From the NCBI GenBank assembly GCA_029817715.1, contig JARUPY010000295.1, forward strand, positions 1 through 64,000: DNA of 64,000 nucleotides, in the 5' to 3' direction. This document shows positions 1-11,539 of this stretch, piece by piece. This DNA is from Melastoma dodecandrum (lineage: Eukaryota > Streptophyta > Magnoliopsida > Myrtales > Melastomataceae). Under the pieces are notes generated by a model. It worked only from the letters and a program-made list of their open reading frames with translations. It did not search any database and was not told where the DNA came from. How positions within the stretch are numbered: position 1 is the stretch's first letter; every line of letters begins with the position of its first letter. A program made the translations under genes and the position numbers.

Positions 1-37
1 GGAGGAAGGAGAAGATCTAGAAGAGGTGCCGTCTGTC

Positions 38-1650
38 TCAGAGGGAAGAGACTGGTGAAGGGCAATCGACTCCAGCGGCGACTTGCCTCTCATAGGTTTC
101 CCCCCCCGCCAGTTTACCGCCAGCGGCGACACCCGTCTCAGGCTCCGCCAGCTGTTTGTTGCGGCGGCGGACCCCCATTTCAAATAGCCAACCTGCGCCA
201 GCCGCGGGCGACCCAATTATTAAAAATCTAGGTCGCCAAACCACTTCAGCGGCAACCTCATCTGCCAAGGCACCAGTGGTGGTGCAGGTTTTGCCAATGT
301 CTTTCAAGCTGTATGGTCAACGCCTCCACGAAGACTGGCTGGCAGAGGTAAGACTCTGCATGACTCTAGCTTTGTTTTGAGTTTTCATTATCTGACCCAT
401 ACCTTATATTGTGCTAGGAGAGGCTTGATGATGACCACCAGCTTATCTCCCATGCCTTGGGACAGTACAAAGGCTACAGTCGCCAAGGTAAATTTAGTTC
501 TAAGCTGGGTGTATCCCTTAATTTTAGTTCATATTATGAAACTTTTGGCCCCCCCTTCTGCGTCCTAATCCGTTTCAGGAGCAGCACATCCATGAGGCCT
601 CGGTTCAGCGACGAACAGGCTGTTCTGGATGTCGCGATCTTGGTCGAACACTAAACGACCCGGGTCCGACCCGATGTGGAGGAGGACAAAATCAAGTTAT
701 TCCTTCTCCTCACAAGTCCAAACACTCCTACACCAGCGTATGGTATGTTGTTCTTGTTTTAAAACATAGTAGTATCATTGCGATTTTAACTGAGGTTCTT
801 GTATCCCTCCTTATATGGCTCGTCCGAAGAGGGTGTAAGGTGCCCGGCTGGCCGACAAAAGATCCCATACTCCCCCTATCTTCTTAGGATGAGAGCTCCG
901 GGGATAAATTGCCTTCTAGAGGTAAAGTAACTTGATCAACGCGCGAGGTCGTTGGCTTTTTTTTTAGGGTATTGTTTAACATACATTGCCATCTATATTC
1001 TTCAGGATCCTGGCTAGCGGTCGACTTCTAGGTCGGAACCAAAGGAACAACCGTGGGTGATAGCTTCACTGAGGATATCGAAGAACTTTGCCAGCCTTCT
1101 GCCTCATCGAAACCACCCCCTTAAGCGTCAACGAATTTAGGAGGATGCATAACGCTTGTTTGAAGAGGATCGAGGACATCCACCTCGGGTCACGGACGGA
1201 ATATTCGGGGGCCTAGCAAGAAGCTTCAGGTCGACGTACTGGACCCGCTGGAGGGATTACTACGCAGACCCATGGCCTCACCAAATGGACTCGACTGTAC
1301 ATCGAAGATTCAGATCAGATCAATGAAGCTCGAGGGGGCAGGCCTTCTAAAGCCGCAACATGGACGCCCGCCAACGTTTGGTCGACGTCGCTCAAGAGAA
1401 GCTGACCGAGGCAGAGCGACAGATGGTAGAGTTCTACATCGAACCTCAAGAATGACCTGGAACTCGGCAGGCTTGCGCCTCGATCAATACTCAAGGAAAT
1501 ACGAGGAGCTGGAGGCCAAAAAACTCTTGCTGGAGAAGGATAGATGATATAGGTCGTTCGACCTTTTATGCACCAGCGAAACAAGGTGAACGCGAAGCGA
1601 CGAGACTCGTTAAATCCCTTGTCCTCGAATTTCAAAAGACAGTTGGCGGG
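38..1650 (+). other. Unresolved left edge with splice-like blocks and a broken coiled-coil frame
   Basis: I cannot assign this stretch firmly. On the plus strand there are consensus splice sites: donor after about 350, acceptor at about 418, donor at about 488 and acceptor at about 578, with open frames between. Around 1362-1545 a charged, Glu/Leu/Lys-rich frame looks like a coiled coil but is interrupted by a stop and a frame change. Tat-lineage elements are known to carry an antisense reading frame between integrase and the 3' LTR, and this sits in that place and orientation relative to the minus-strand gypsy element. A decayed antisense ORF is therefore the best guess; a host gene fragment is the alternative. 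Confidence 0.25.
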
Positions 1651-1935
1651 TTAATGGAGATTAGATTTTGTAACCAAAGAACAATGCAAATCCATTGTTT
1701 TTGTTTTACTGAATAAATCAAGTGCCTTGTGTCTCAAATGAATTTTTTGCCCACTACGACTACATATTCAATTATTCTTCCAGACAGCGTTACTGAAGCC
1801 TAGCGCGATTTCTTAGGATTTAAGCGCTTCCCAAATTAATGGGAGTCCTTTGTCTTAGGTATTTCTATGGTGAGCTTCCCAGATAGTCGCGCCTATAGGG
1901 TTTGAGATATTGTACCATTAACTTTTAATGGATGT

Positions 1936-2145
1936 CTAACCCCACTCCTCGGTCATAAGCCGATAGCTATTTAGATGAGTATGTTTCAACATACCTTTAC
2001 ATGTGAGACCTTCCCAATTTAGGGGACCATTTACCCCAAAGAAACTGTGGATCCTTTCGATTTGAAGGGGTAGAGCACCATCTATCCAAACCAAGTCGCC
2101 CACTTTAAAAGTGCTTATGGACGACCCTTTTGTGTATAATGCCAT
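1936..2145 (-). pseudogene. Gypsy integrase C-terminal remnant
   Basis: The frame contains FKVGDLVW followed by NWEG, the typical GPY/F-type tail of Ty3/gypsy integrases, in which a short SH3-like module helps chromatin or DNA contact. Only about 69 residues are open. The catalytic HHCC and DDE parts that should lie upstream (higher coordinates, about 2.2-3.4 kb) are not readable in any frame. It belongs to the minus-strand Tat-type element. Confidence 0.6.
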
Positions 2146-3431
2146 AGCTAATTCCTTTGTATTATGTTACCTCGAGTCGGTTTATTACATCAAGTCGCTT
2201 ATTTTCTAATTCTTCCAAAGCGAGTGAACAATTTGCTTTCGTCTTGCAAATACAGGATGAGTCACCCTGAGCGACTTGTATCGAACCTCAATATGGTAAG
2301 ACGGCGTCTTGCCACATATAACAAGTGAAAAAAGGGGGTTTCCCCCTGTGCTTTCTCTCTTAGTAACTTCTTAAAGCCACACAAAAGTGTCTTGTAATAG
2401 TATGGTGCCATTCTCTTGGGATTTGGACGCCAACCATTTATCTGAATATTGTTCCTTTATGAAGTTTATTGGTAGACTTCAGCAGAGACTGTCCATTCTG
2501 CCTGAGGATAATAAGGTGGTTGAGTTGTGTGATTGAGAATCCAAATCTCCGTAGCGAATTTAACTCGCATTTTCTCATTATTGAAAGCGGTGCCATTTGT
2601 CCAACTACAAATATTCCTGGGGAATTCCAAACCTATAGGAATGATATGATGATTTAAGATAAAATCGATTCACTTCTTTATGATCGATCTTCTTATAAAC
2701 CTGAGCCTCCGACCCATTTTAGTGAAATAATCGGTGGCGACTAGAATATAGGCGTCAACCCTTTACTTGACCCTGTGCGGATGGGATTTCCCCCAATTAT
2801 ATTCTAAAGCCCAAGGACCTAAAGATGGCACAAGGCTTGTACGACCTGAGACTATATGTTAGGACGCTGGGGCCTTTGTCACCGGACCATGTTTTTGACA
2901 CTCTTTGGCCATCCACCCTAGGCCATTTCTAAATGCAGTTTCTGTTAAGCATTGAAATGGCCAAGTTAAAAAACCATGTCTTTTGGATAGCCCAAAGACA
3001 ATTTATGGTGCCGAGATTGGTGAGACCCGCATTAAACCCTGTATGAAGGTCTCTAACATAATTTGGTGTTGCTTCGTCTATGTCGTCGGCACACTTAGTT
3101 AGGGACTCCTTCTTTGGGTCTTTCTGTAAAGTACCCCATCTATAAGCGGTGTCACGACAACAAGCCCTGAGTCTTGATTCTTTGGACTCGCCTGTTTGTG
3201 TTGGGGTCGCGGAGGAAGTCGGTGATTGGCCTCCTCCAATCCTTATCGTGCTTCGTCCCATTATGTCCAGTGTGAAGCCGCGTCGCCTTGGGGAGCTAGT
3301 GTGGGGAAACCTATTTCTGGGATGCAATCCGCTTCCTACTTTTGGCCTTGTATCCTTAAGCCTTGTTGGGCTAAGTCATTAGCGATGGTATATTTCCCCT
3401 CGACCTTAACAAAGAGGAAAGTGTGATCGCT

Positions 3432-4250
3432 TCAAATCGCAGCTCGACCAGTTTTACGGGCGACTTCGATGATATGGTGTGGAGTTTCTACTTGGCATAT
3501 AGAAAGTACCATTTCATCTCGGTTAATCACCAGTTGAGAGTCCCCCATCACTGTGGTCTTTCTTGGCCTGCCCAGGGTTAATAGTTCCTTCAGGAGCGTG
3601 ATCAAAGCTTCATATTCAGTCGCATTGTTGGTATTGTGATCTGCTGTCAAGCGAGCGATACGCTAGACGAATTATCTTTTCCCTAGTGAGCGAAAGTATG
3701 CGAAGGGCCTATACTCCTTTAACGCCGGGTTTCGCCGAAGATCCGTCAAAACCAACCCTGCCACGATGTCTTGCAAGGGATTTCTTCTTGGTCATTCGGG
3801 ACACAGATGGGATTCGTGACTACACTAAAGAAATCAGGGCCAGAGCCTGTCCTTTCACCGGAACTTGTTGGGATTTGAATCTGTAGATTACATACGCGGA
3901 TAGCACTAAACTCCATTTTACTAATTCTCCCAGTCAGTCAGGGGACCTTTCGAAAAAATATTTTTATGACTGGAGACTTGGTAAATGACATGAACCTCTT
4001 GAGATCCAATATAATGTCCTTAGCTTTTAGTAACAGTAAGAAAATAGAATCTCGACCAGACATAACGTTTCTCCTTAATTGTATAGCGCCTTTTTCTGTA
4101 GCGGTTAGATTGTCTGTCTGAACAAATAAGCTGACCGAGCTCTCTTTCAGTTTTGTGTCTTCACGCTCCTCATTTGGGCTAACATGGATCGATGACTGAT
4201 TCAGTCGCATGCCGACATAAAGCAGATAAGGCTTTCCTACCCGAGGAGGG
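3432..4250 (-). pseudogene. Gypsy RNase H region, decayed
   Basis: At 3432-3650 the minus frame shows TNNATEYEAL and GDSQLVI, the hallmark of the Ty3/gypsy RNase H core, where the Glu of the first block and the Asp of the second are catalytic. The adjoining frame at 3938-4210 (with TDNLTATEKGAIQLR) looks like the upstream part of the same domain but sits in another frame. The function in a live element would be removal of the RNA strand after minus-strand synthesis. It is interrupted by stops and frame changes. Confidence 0.65.
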
Positions 4251-5107
4251 CTCGCGCGAGTATAGGCGGCTTCATTAAATACTCCTTTAAGCCTTCAAAT
4301 GCTTTCTGGTAGTTCGTCCACCGCCACACAAAGTTTCCCTTCGCCTTTAGTAAAGTCGAGAAGACTTCTGTACCGTCCAGCGACGTTACCAATAAATCGC
4401 CTGTGATATATTGACCCTCCCTAAGAAAGCCTTGTAACTGTTCCTTGTTACTCGGAGGGTTCAATCTTTGAATTGGCATTCACTTTGTTCTGGTCGACTT
4501 CTATGCCACGTTGATGAACTAGGAACCCTAAGAAATGTCCTGCTCTTACTCCGAAAAGCACATTTGAGAGGGTTTAGTTTGAGCTGATGCTTTCTCATTT
4601 GGATGAAAGCATTCCTAAGATCAATTAACATGCGACCTCTCGTCTTTTGATTTGACAACTATATCATCTATGTACACCTCGACTGTCTTGGCAATCGAAG
4701 CATCAAAAATGGCGTTCATAGCTCGTTGGTAGGTTGCACCAGCGTTTTTGAGCCCAAACGGCATGACTACCCACTCAAAAAATGCCTAAGGGACATCTGA
4801 ACGCGGTTTTATGGATATCTTCCTCAGCCAAGGAAAATTTGGTTATATCCTGAGAAACCATCCATGAATGACATAATTTGGTGCCCTGCCGTCTTAATCG
4901 GACTAAGTCATCTGCAATGGGCATGGGATATTCATCCTTGGGAGTAGCACGATTTAAATCTCTGAAGTCGATGCAGACTCTAATCCTGCCATTCTTCTTG
5001 ATGACAGGGACTATGCTGGATATCCACTCGGTGTACCTCGATGTTCTTATATACCCAGCTTTAAAGAGCTTCTTGACTTCTTCGAATACTGCCTGAGTGA
5101 ACTTCAT
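4237..5107 (-). pseudogene. Gypsy reverse transcriptase, decayed
   Basis: The frame 4775-5107 holds the finger and palm start of a Ty3/gypsy reverse transcriptase (SRYTEWISSIVPVIKKNG, then RVCIDFRDLN and KDEYPMP). The catalytic YIDD box is readable at about 4664-4680 on the minus strand. Frames 4461-4658 (HQLKLNPLKCAF) and 4237-4479 (AFEGLKEYLMKPPIL) continue the thumb and connection region. The parts lie in different frames, with breaks near 4774 and 4660, so no active enzyme can be made. The same domain in the plus-strand sister copy is at 36318-37105. Confidence 0.8.
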
Positions 5108-5418
5108 GAGTCATTCTCCTTGGTGCCTGTTGGACCGGCTTTAAATCCTGCTTTGATTGGCAACTTATGCTCTACAAGTCGGCGATCTAGACCCGTCATT
5201 TCAAGTATAGTCCCCAAGCGAAACAATCCTTGAATTCTTCAAGAGTAGCCCTAATAGAATCGAAAATTTCTTTATTCATTGAAGAACTAACGAAAACGAT
5301 CCGAGGGCTAGATTCCTCGCCTAAATTGATACTTACAAGCGGGTCACATGGCATCATAAGTGACTCGCGACCCTGGACACCGGCTAAGTCGGTATCAATG
5401 GACTTAGATAAGCTAGCC

Positions 5419-7544
5419 TCAGCATTTTACACTGCTTATTTGGCAACCTAATTTCCTAGACTTCCTAGCATACTCCTGTAGTCGCTGGAGGAGAATCAGC
5501 GACTGCATAGCTTCTTCCTTCGTCACTGTCCCATACAGCCCTTCTTGCAGGAGTCTATCGGGCTCCAACTCACGTCGCAGCACTTTCCTGGCTCTTGGGT
5601 GCCTCCCCCTTGTCGCCATTAGGACTGTTGTCTGTCTCGCCTCCCATCCTTGGTCGGGACTACTTCCTGCAGGAACCTCATCTATATCCTTGTCCGTGAA
5701 GTCGGGGCCCCATCCTGTCGGCACGATTGGTCCCTCATCAGGCTTGGGGTGAGAGGTGCCATAGCTCACAATGAAGGTCGAACTTCCTGGAGGGTTCACC
5801 TAGGGGTCCGACAGTAGGGTTCTCCTAGCTTGTAGCGTTGATCCAAGGTGAGGTCCTTGATCGTCTTGCATGTTTCTGCATGTAAAATGCCCTTGTCACA
5901 ACAGGAGTATTCATCAGCCCTGATAGTTCTCTATTTCAGAGTCAAGTCATAAAATCAACTCCCTATGCAAAGTCGACGGGATCGCGGCGGCTTTATGAAG
6001 CCAATCGCGTCCCAAAAGCGCATTAAACGAAGGGGCTATGTCAATTACGAAGAAAGTAGTTTCCTGCTCGTGTCTTCCGATGCCTAAATGCACAGAGCAT
6101 ATCCCCAGGCATTCGGACTTCCTCCCATTAAAGCCGCTTACAGCCACGTCGGTTCGTACCAACTCGCTAGGCTTGTACCCAAGTAGTCTAAACTTGGTGA
6201 GTGGGAGAACGTTGACGGTGGCGCCGTTGTCTATTAAGACTCGGACCACCAAAACACCGTCAAAGGTGCCTGCGATGTATAACGAGTGCATGTGTTGTTT
6301 CATGCGATCCGATGGTTTCCTTAGCCAATGCAGAGGGAAGCCTGATGGAAAAGAAGTGACCTTAGAGTCCAGGGTTTTACCTTTCGGCGCCTCCGACTTG
6401 TCGTTGCAGGCGAACTCCGCAGGAAAGGTGAGAGCGTTACAACTCACGAGGGGCCCTTGTTCTGCGTTGAAGTCGCAGGGCCTGTCTCCTCGTAGAGGAG
6501 TGTAGTCGAAGCTTGAGCCCGGGTTTTCCGAGTAATCAGTAGACTCGACCCGTTCGGGCTCCGCGACTTGTTTCTCTGCGGCTTGGTTCCCTTCCGAGGG
6601 TGGCACCGCAGGGGTCATCCTAAGTCTTTTTTGGGCGTGACTTAGACGCCTTTCCTTTCTCTTCTGAGCCCTTAAAGGGGGCGCAACCTTCCTTTCCACC
6701 TTCTGCCATTGAGACGAAGGGTTAGGGGCTTTGACGAATTTTGGTTTCTTAGAACCAAAAAGGAGTCGGCTTACCTCCACGAATCTGCCGTCGACTGGGT
6801 CATACCCCACCTGCGCTGGAGTATTTTCTGGTCTATTCGAGGAGGGTTTACTGGGATTTGAATTACCTGTACCCTCGGGGCGGACCGCTTTTACCAGCAT
6901 TTCTCCTTTTGCGGACAAGTCGACCAGCCGCAAGAAATAGCTGACGCAGCATGCTGTGCAGAGCTGGGTAATAAGTATCCGATTGTGGGCGATCAGCTTG
7001 CACTTCTGGCACAGTAGCTTCTCATCCAAAAATTGGGCGATAGGAGGTCCCCTCCGCAATTCCTGGGGGGTCGATTGTCTGTGACGCATATCGGGCCCTG
7101 GCGACTTGCAGCCTGCTGGGGTCGGTCTACTCCCTTATGCTCTTCCACAGGTCTTATCTCTTTGACAGGGGTAGTCCTAGTGTACCCCTGCTTGACGACT
7201 CTCTGGCCGGACGAGTCCATAAACTCAAGTCGCCGTGCTGGGCGTTCTGTACCTTGGGCGGCTGCCTCTCCATTCCCCTTATGCCCCTGGGAACCTCCTC
7301 GTCCTCCTCGCGAAGCCAGTCGGCGATCCACACTAGGAGGACTTTTGAGGACGTGAGAAGGTCCTCGGGGGGCAGTCGACGACATTGCTGCTTCCTCGAA
7401 AGGAGTCAGGTCATACCAGTCTTCTGTCTTACTGTCCAACAGATACTTCTTAAATGTGTGGCATTGGTCCGTCGTGTGAGTGTCGTTCAGGTGCCAGTGG
7501 CAAAGCCACTTGTCCCTTCCCTTTGGCAGGATGACGGACCCCAC
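5419..7544 (-). pseudogene. Gypsy gag-pol linker and aspartic protease, decayed
   Basis: The frame 5947-7089 carries a retropepsin-like protease with active-site LIDNGATVNVLP (DNGA in place of the usual DSG/DTG) and the downstream hydrophobic LLGRDWLH block. Upstream, 6993-7544 contains CHWHLNDTHTTDQC, a metal-binding knuckle also found in the sister copy. 5419-5799 is a downstream linker that matches the plus-strand copy at 35.9-36.2 kb (SYGTSHPKP). The overlap of 6993-7544 and 5947-7089 in different frames shows at least one frameshift. Confidence 0.75.
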
Positions 7545-7570
7545 GCTCAGCCAGTCGCTTCAGCAGGGCA

Positions 7571-9506
7571 TTAGCTACCAAGGTCTCGCCGGTTGCTTGG
7601 AAATCCTGCGAGGGTTATAGCAGAGTCGTTAATGACTTCTACAAGGTTAACCTCAGTGTCAAATATATCAAATGTATGAATGGCGACTTCGTCGTCAAAT
7701 GGATTATCATCCACCATGGCGACTTCATCGACTTCGGGAAAACAGAGCTCTTTAGACTCTATTAAATCCTGAATTATATTTCTAAAGGACAGGCAGTCCT
7801 TGGTAGTATGGGTGAAGGAACCATGCCACTTGCAGTAATTCCTACTTTTTTCCCTTTCTGTCTGAGGGACTCGATGACCAGGCTTAAGCCTGATCCTTTT
7901 CTTTTGATAAAGCCAGTCAAAAATGGCGTCGACTTTATCTGTGTCGAAGGAGTACTTCCTTTCCTCGGCATTTTTCTGGGAGGCTTTGGCTTTAGAATTT
8001 TTCCTAGTCAAGAGGTCACATATAGTTGACTCTCCCTTAACAAACTCGGCCACGTCGACTTCATAAGTATCAACTTGGTAGGCTCGAGTCAGCTTGGCCT
8101 CTTCTGTTAGGAGCTGATAGTACTCAGTGGCTCTCCTTGCCAAATCATATAAGTCGGCAAAGCGCTCCCCTTGAAGCTTTTTCTGGAAAGGAATGGACAA
8201 CGCATTTAATGCGAGGAGCAACCGATCTTTCTCCGGTATGGGAGGCCTACACCGTAATAGGGCCTTTCTAAGTTTCATTAAAAACTGCCCGGGTGTTCCC
8301 CATTAGCCTGCCTAAGGCGCATAACCTCAAACATTGACATGGGGGTATCAAGTCGAGCAAAGGTTTTAACAAACATGGACTGCATCTGAGTCCATGAAGC
8401 TACTGACCCCGACGGCAAACCTGCATACCAGGTAAAGGCATCCCCGGTTAATGAATTCGGGAAGAGCTTTAGTTTCCAGAAGTCATTGTCGGCCGCTTCA
8501 CCAAGTTGATGAGTGAAGCGAGCAATATGCTCAAGTGGAGTCATTTCATCTTCGCCTGAGAAGCGAGTGAAGTCGGGCACCTTATAACCCCTAGGTAAAG
8601 GGAAATCCCTGTCAATGTACGCAGGATAAGGAGGCCTGTATAAACAGGTGTCATCTCGCCGAGCTATTCCGGGGACGACTTGCTCTATAACCTGAGTTAT
8701 GGCCTCTCTTAAGTCTAGGGGTACACCGCCTATCGGCCCCTGCCCTGCGAGTCGAGTTGGCCTTGACGGGCTATACGGAGGCCTTTCTCCCATTGCCTGG
8801 CTCGTTGGATCCCTTACATAAAATGAAGGCTCCTCACGATGATTACCACTCCGGGGTCCAGGCTCATAGGGACCTCCAACTGCGTCGACCATTGGCTCTT
8901 TTCTAGGGCGACGAACCGGAATAAAATCCTCCCCCCGATCTGTTTCCTCTTGGAAGTCCTCTGCCTCATCCCAATACGTATTCGCTGGTTGAGTACGTGA
9001 AGAAGAGGGTCGACCAGGGGAAACCAGATTCCCGGGTTCAAAGAGAGCATTCGTCCTTATCCCAGATTGCTCAAAAGTCACGTTACGTGGCCTTTGAGTA
9101 GTCCGACGAGCGTCTGCCATGAACGTAGATTCCCTAATAGGGGCCTCTCTCATACGAGGTCTCACTCTTTCCTCGTCTCTCGGGCCAGAAAGACGCCCTA
9201 TTAGAGTTTGGACATCGATTAGGATGCCCTTCATATCAGTCAACTCCTGACGCACATTTCCCAATTCTTTGTGGAACTCCAGTCTCGAAATAAATTCGGA
9301 CGGGGCATGTGAATCAAAAGCGGACTGGTTTGTAACTGCCTGGCCTCCTAGGGCCGGCGCTTGGGCGTGTGTGAATCAAAAGTGGACTGGTTTGTAGCTG
9401 CCTCGCCTCCTGTGGCCGGCGCTTCCAAGTTCATTTCCAGAGGAAGTTCCTGGTTTTCCCCATCTAAGGGATTCTGAGACTCACGGCTTCGAGTATTTCT
9501 CGGCAT
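7571..9506 (-). pseudogene. Gypsy gag (capsid and knuckle), decayed
   Basis: A likely start codon lies at 9506, 29 bases inside the primer-binding site. The frame 8278-9264 holds the retrotransposon gag core (PLPRGYKVPDF, then PLEHIARFTHQ, GDAFTWYAGLP). Comparison with the sister copy at 33.1-33.7 kb shows a single-base loss at about 8285, where GQFLM becomes a stop; the protein resumes in frame 7571-8278, which ends in a CKWHGSFTHTTKDC knuckle. A 62-bp tandem duplication at 9299-9422 also shifts the frame near the N terminus. Confidence 0.8.
9299..9422. repeat. 62-bp tandem duplication in gag
   Basis: Two copies of a 62-bp unit lie head to tail, the shared block GGCCGGCGC occurring at 9352-9360 and 9414-9422. 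Since 62 is not a multiple of three, the second copy throws the gag reading frame out. The copies differ at several bases, so the duplication is not very recent. Confidence 0.85.
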
Positions 9507-9534
9507 TTGAGACTAAGATCCTTTTTTCTCAACG

Positions 9535-9554
9535 TTCTCCCACTGTGGTCGCCA
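9535..9554 (-). other. Primer-binding site of minus-strand gypsy element
   Basis: Read on the minus strand this is TGGCGACCACAGTGGGAGAA, six bases inside the inferred LTR end (GGCGAACA, plus position 9561). TGGCGAC-type primer sites are common in Tat/Ogre elements. The tRNA was not checked. Confidence 0.55.
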
Positions 9555-9775
9555 AAAACGTGTTCGCCTATAGAACGGATCACGTCGGAAATATTTGGCA
9601 AAAGGACTCACAGGAATTGAGTTTGTGGTCGCCAGTAAGAAGATGCACAATTTTATTGAAATCAAATGCAAGTCTTACAATCTTAATGAATAAAGAAAAA
9701 CAGGGCTTACAGCCATTAGAAATGGAAAAAAGTGCAAGTGTTGACAATGATGTGGAAATCTGTGACGGCGAAGAA

Positions 9776-9921
9776 CTTGTGACGAAGGCCTTGGAAGCTC
9801 GCTCCGTCGGTGGTGGTCGCTGGCGGAAAGTTGTGACGAAGGCCCTACGAGCTCACTCCGTCGGTGGTGTCGCTGGCGGGGGGTTGACGGCAAAGGCCCT
9901 ACGAGCTCACTCTGTCGGTGG
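9776..9921. repeat. Three imperfect tandem copies of a ~50-55 bp unit
   Basis: The unit contains GAAGGCC, GAGCTC and TCGGTGG blocks and recurs at roughly 9776, 9832 and 9885 with small indels. It lies in the transcribed (R/U5) part of the gypsy LTR. Confidence 0.7.
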
Positions 9922-10033
9922 AAGGATAGTTGACCTGTAAACCGGGTCAGGGTATCTAATTCCTAAGGTTGACGAACAAACTTCAGAGCTTTGGCTGTGT
10001 ATGGTCGTGTCTTTGTCTTGAAATATTCCTTTG

Positions 10034-10045
10034 CTATTTATAGAG
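10034..10045 (-). promoter_or_regulatory. TATA box of gypsy LTR
   Basis: TCTATAAATAGC reads on the minus strand, well inside the LTR and pointing toward the gag start. It is a good match to the plant TATA consensus and supports the placing of U3 to its right. Confidence 0.55.
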
Positions 10046-10326
10046 GATTTGTACGTGTTTAACACGTAACAGATAGATCGTGTTGCAGATCGTGATCCCT
10101 AACATCGTGGGAGTGTTTGAACAACCTCCTTGATCTTTGGGATCACGTTCCTGGATAATAGGATCAGTTACGATCCTTAACAAATGTGATAAATTTATTC
10201 CAACCCTGTCGACTTGACTGTACAGACTACGACCGACTTGGTCGACTTATCCAGGATTCCGTCGACTTGGCCCTACTAGTAGGCCTAGCTACTGTTGAGT
10301 CACTTTGATCACCATACTCCTTCGTT

Positions 10327-10431
10327 GTGAGTCGACCCCGTTCATAAGTCGACCTAGTCGACCTCGTCATGAGTCGACCTAGTCGACCTCGTCATGAGTC
10401 GACCTAGTCGACTTCGTCATGAGTCGACCTA
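10327..10431. repeat. 25-bp tandem repeat rich in GTCGAC
   Basis: About four copies of a 25-bp unit, each with two GTCGAC palindromes, end at about 10431. They lie in the presumed U3 enhancer region of the gypsy LTR; scattered GTCGACTT motifs continue leftward to about 10205. Confidence 0.85.
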
Positions 10432-11539
10432 ATGACGACTGCATCTTGGGCCGACTCGGAGTGTGACTTGAGGGATTACTGGGTTTCTGTTCTAAGTCCA
10501 GGCCCAAAATTATTTGCCATGTCAACACCAAGCCATTGCAACTGCTCGAATTTCGTAACCAACTGCAGTAATGGCGCCGCCGATATTCTACAACTACGCT
10601 CCACTAATGGGTGTAGACATTTCCATCTTGTCAGGTGCACTCTGAGAAAGAAAGGAGTTTTAGGTTTGACAACTCATCTAGATGTTCTCCAAGTCAGGAA
10701 AGGGGAAAATAACCATCGAACCCTTTTTTCGCTCGCACCCTTTTAAAAATGGTTTAGTCTCACCAGATTTGTCGATCAAATTTCGTCGACCCAGAAAACT
10801 GGTGGAGAACAATTGCGTCTAACAATGCTAATTTGCATGTGTTCCCAATTGTAAGTTCAGGGAATAATTTCTTAAAATGGGCTAGTGAGAGGTTGAAAGT
10901 CCATAAAGACAAATGGAGATCTTTTGGCATCATTAACCTTATTCAAGCGTCAATCGAGCCCATGAGAGTCAATCCCCGTCCAGTTGCCACTCCGTTAGCG
11001 TCCTGAAACCCAATTGTATTCTTGACCGGGTGTGGGAAACCCCAAGCTTAGTCTTGGTGGAGAGCGGTCTAGAATTTTCTAAGCAACGGATCAACTCAGT
11101 TATCTCTTAACATCTTAGCAAGGATTCGTCGACTTGGAAGGAACGAGAAGAGTATGAGTTACACAACAGGGTTACACATTCTACAGGAATGGATTTCAAA
11201 ATTTATCTTCTATACAACAGGGTTACACAATCTATCGAGATGCAGGCTCTTTGGCAAATTTTTTGATGCAAGCCACAGAACCAGTAACTCTCCTCATTTT
11301 CTTCTTTGCTTTGACTGTCTATTATAATTTGAGTAAATTACAATTGACGAATATAATAGTTAAATCGATTCAATGAAAAACTAATTTATCAAATTAGTCT
11401 AGTGTAAGAATGAGAGAATCTACATAGTTCGATGGATAATTTAGTCGATGATCGACTCGGAAAATCTAATCAGTCGATAGAGATTTTCCCAATCGATGGT
11501 ATCTAACTCCGCCGATGGAGGATTATCCCCAATCGACGG
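10432..11539. other. Unassigned spacer between two retrotransposons
   Basis: No gene or repeat is supported here. Short open frames (for example 10432-10746 plus) have no recognisable domain and lack splice or codon support. The stretch may include the outer end of the gypsy LTR and a sliver of older sequence in front of the copia LTR. Confidence 0.4.

Larger units (their letters stand above)
1..10431 (-). mobile_element. Decayed Tat-type Ty3/gypsy LTR retrotransposon
   Basis: Minus-strand remnants appear in Ty3/gypsy order from right to left: 5' LTR (from 9561 rightward), primer-binding site, gag, aspartic protease, reverse transcriptase, RNase H and an integrase tail (1936-2145). The gag and protease style (DNGAT active site, CxxH..HTTxxC knuckles) and a primer site beginning TGGCGACC fit the Tat/Ogre branch; that assignment is inferred from memory of the family. 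Frames are broken many times, so the element is dead. No matching 3' LTR is seen on the left, either because it lies outside the window or is lost. The right edge of the LTR is uncertain; 10431 marks the end of its tandem repeats. A same-family copy in the opposite orientation lies at 32.2-37.1 kb. Confidence 0.8.
9561..10431 (-). mobile_element. 5' LTR of minus-strand gypsy element (right edge uncertain)
   Basis: The left boundary is set by the TG dinucleotide at 9561 next to the primer-binding site. Inside are three imperfect copies of a roughly 50-55 bp unit (9776-9921), a TATA box on the minus strand at about 10034-10045 (TCTATAAATAGC), and upstream of it, as expected for U3, a cluster of 25-bp repeats. 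No second LTR copy is available, so the outer boundary is not proven. Confidence 0.5.

Noticed and set aside
6038..6505. 155-codon plus-strand frame
   Set aside because: It is the shadow of the minus-strand gypsy protease, which has recognisable motifs.
10432..10746. 104-codon plus-strand frame next to the gypsy LTR
   Set aside because: No domain; composition resembles retrotransposon spacer.
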